This document shows, piece by piece, positions 8,001 through 8,525 of a stretch of 8,525 nucleotides of DNA. The stretch spans positions 1 to 8,525 of the forward strand of contig CALJIC010000270.1 of assembly GCA_937974195.1 (NCBI GenBank), read 5' to 3'. The stretch is from an uncultured Roseiflexaceae bacterium. Its GTDB lineage: Bacteria; Chloroflexota; Chloroflexia; Chloroflexales; Roseiflexaceae. How positions within the stretch are numbered: the stretch's first letter is position 1; every line of letters begins with the position of its first letter. The notes beneath the pieces were generated by a model. The model was not told the DNA's origin and searched no databases. It saw only the letters and a program-made list of their open reading frames with translations. Made by a program: the position numbers and the translations under genes.

Positions 8001-8525
8001 GAGCCTTCACGCTCACGCCGGAGGAGATCGCGCTGATCAACCCGAACACCCGCACCGCGCCGGTCTTCCGCACCGCGCAAGATGCCGAACTGACGAAGAA
8101 GATTTATCGGCTGGTCCCGGTGCTGGTGAATGAGCAGACGGGCGCAAATCCCTGGGGCGTGTCCTTCCTTCGCATGTTGGACATGTCCAACGACAGCCAT
8201 CTGTTTCAGAGTGCGCCAGGGCCAGGACTGCTGCCGCTGTACGAGGCCAAGCTGCTCCACCAGTTCACCCATCGCTGGGCCACCTATGAAGGTGAGGCGG
8301 CCCGTGACCTCACATCGGAAGAGCTTGCCAATCCGTCGTGCAGCGTTACGCCGCGCTACTATGTGCCTGCGGATGCCGTAAACGAACGCCTAGCTAGGCG
8401 TTGGGATCGGGGTTGGCTTTTGAGCTTCCGTGATATTGCTCGTTCGACTGACGAGCGTACCGCAATCTTTAGCCTGCTACCGCGGGTGGCGGTTAACCAC
8501 AAAGCGCCGCTGTTGTTTGTTGAGC
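5048..8525 (+). CDS. Eco57I-like N6-adenine DNA methyltransferase (DrmMI/PglX-like), partial at 3' end, with in-frame amber codon
   Basis: This enzyme probably methylates adenine N6 at a specific site using S-adenosylmethionine, marking host DNA as self. From ATG 5048 (codon 1) the visible 1,159 codons include: an N-terminal WGIVTNGERLRLL block typical of Type IIG/PglX proteins; TGSYYTRPELV (476-486); SAM-binding motif I DPAAGSGHF (544-552); VDHNPLAVDLCKVALWLE shortly after; an Ala/Lys-rich linker with QMSLGL (678-683); catalytic motif IV NPPW (809-812); and FENREKIFADVDSRYKFS and AKLLHQFTHRWATYEG towards the target-recognition region. The frame is open to the window edge. Codon 29 is TAG (5132-5134); the 28 residues before it look like the family's usual N-terminus, so the stop interrupts a real gene. 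The next in-frame start is GTG 5204, which would drop 52 codons. I see no convincing PD-(D/E)XK nuclease motif, so it may only methylate. It could be a recent pseudogene, a read-through gene, an N-terminally shortened protein or a sequencing error. Confidence 0.86.
5132..5134 (+). other. In-frame amber (TAG) codon 29 of the methyltransferase
   Basis: The codon sits between GCC GAG GGC and CAG CCC GCC in a frame that otherwise stays open to the window end. The translation after it (QPADFGFEKSRRLSDEI...) continues the methyltransferase N-terminus without a frame change. TAG also ends the upstream helicase gene at 5019-5021, so it is a normal stop in this organism rather than a reassigned codon. 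The codon lies within a short inverted repeat, GGGCT-AGC-AGCCC (5128-5140). Confidence 0.9.
5959..5986 (+). repeat. A-rich duplicated octamer AAGGCAAA inside the methyltransferase
   Basis: AAGGCAAA occurs at 5959-5966 and again at 5973-5980, followed by a partial third copy, AAGGCC. The patch is purine- and A-rich in otherwise strongly G+C-rich coding DNA. It encodes a polar linker (GTRQTEKGKRPDGPDG) between a helical segment ending in AEERGLI and the next conserved stretch, YYGHYSVSRLRRL. It looks like a small in-frame insertion. Confidence 0.5.
8385..8402. repeat. 18-bp perfect palindrome in the methyltransferase 3' region
   Basis: AACGCCTAGCTAGGCGTT equals its own reverse complement over all 18 bases, and the next flanking pair (G/G) breaks the symmetry. 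It is centred on CTAGCTAG and lies within coding sequence, spelling ..ERLARRW.. with a CTA leucine codon and an AGG arginine codon that are uncommon nearby. With no loop it would act as a dyad-symmetric site rather than an RNA hairpin. No function is assigned. Confidence 0.6.

Noticed and set aside
4982..8272. A 1,096-codon open frame on the minus strand opposite the methyltransferase
   Set aside because: The forward frame carries ordered methyltransferase motifs (DPAAGSGHF, NPPW, FENREKIF). The antisense translation is low-complexity, rich in Ala, Gly, Leu and Glu, without recognisable domains. Long antisense frames are a usual by-product of G+C-biased third codon positions.
7861..8525. Lower G+C in the 3' part of the methyltransferase as a sign of gene transfer or recombination
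   Set aside because: G+C falls to about 45-57% in sampled lines, but the segment encodes family-typical conserved blocks and remains in frame. Variation of this kind is common around target-recognition regions and does not by itself show transfer.

Overview
The window is a compact, same-strand (+) three-gene block of high-G+C bacterial DNA (about two-thirds G+C in the lines I sampled). It encodes two large superfamily 2 helicases and one large adenine-specific DNA methyltransferase. This gene set is typical of the DISARM family of anti-phage defence systems and its relatives. From general protein resemblance I lean towards Chloroflexota, but this is a weak inference; no rRNA or tRNA is present to settle it, and Actinobacteria or other high-G+C bacteria remain possible.

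Layout. (1) Bases 1-2113 hold the C-terminal 703 residues of a large DEAD/DEAH-type helicase. The window opens on helicase motif VI (QRSGRAGR), and the protein continues through a four-Cys zinc ribbon, a DUF1998 Cys cluster and a short C-terminal domain that looks like a degenerate nuclease fold. Its start lies upstream of the window. (2) Bases 2142-5021 hold a complete 959-residue SNF2/HepA-like helicase resembling DISARM DrmD. (3) Bases 5048 to the window edge hold an Eco57I-like N6-adenine methyltransferase (DrmMI/PglX-like) with motifs DPAAGSGHF and NPPW. Its frame is open for more than 1,100 codons and runs off the edge, but it carries an in-frame amber codon at codon 29.

The genes are separated by 28 and 26 bp, with no strong Shine-Dalgarno sequence, and look like one operon. 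In the working model, the methyltransferase marks host DNA as self while the two helicases act on unmodified incoming DNA. The unusual points are the helicase-DUF1998 fusion in one polypeptide (DISARM normally splits DrmA and DrmB), the gene order DUF1998-helicase, DrmD, methyltransferase, the amber codon in the modification gene, and a sliding-clamp-type hexapeptide inside the methyltransferase. Missing from view are the N-terminus of the first helicase, the end of the methyltransferase, and any drmC-like phospholipase D gene or further effectors.

There is no stretch longer than 300 bases without a gene. I saw no RNA gene, CRISPR array, insertion sequence or attachment site.
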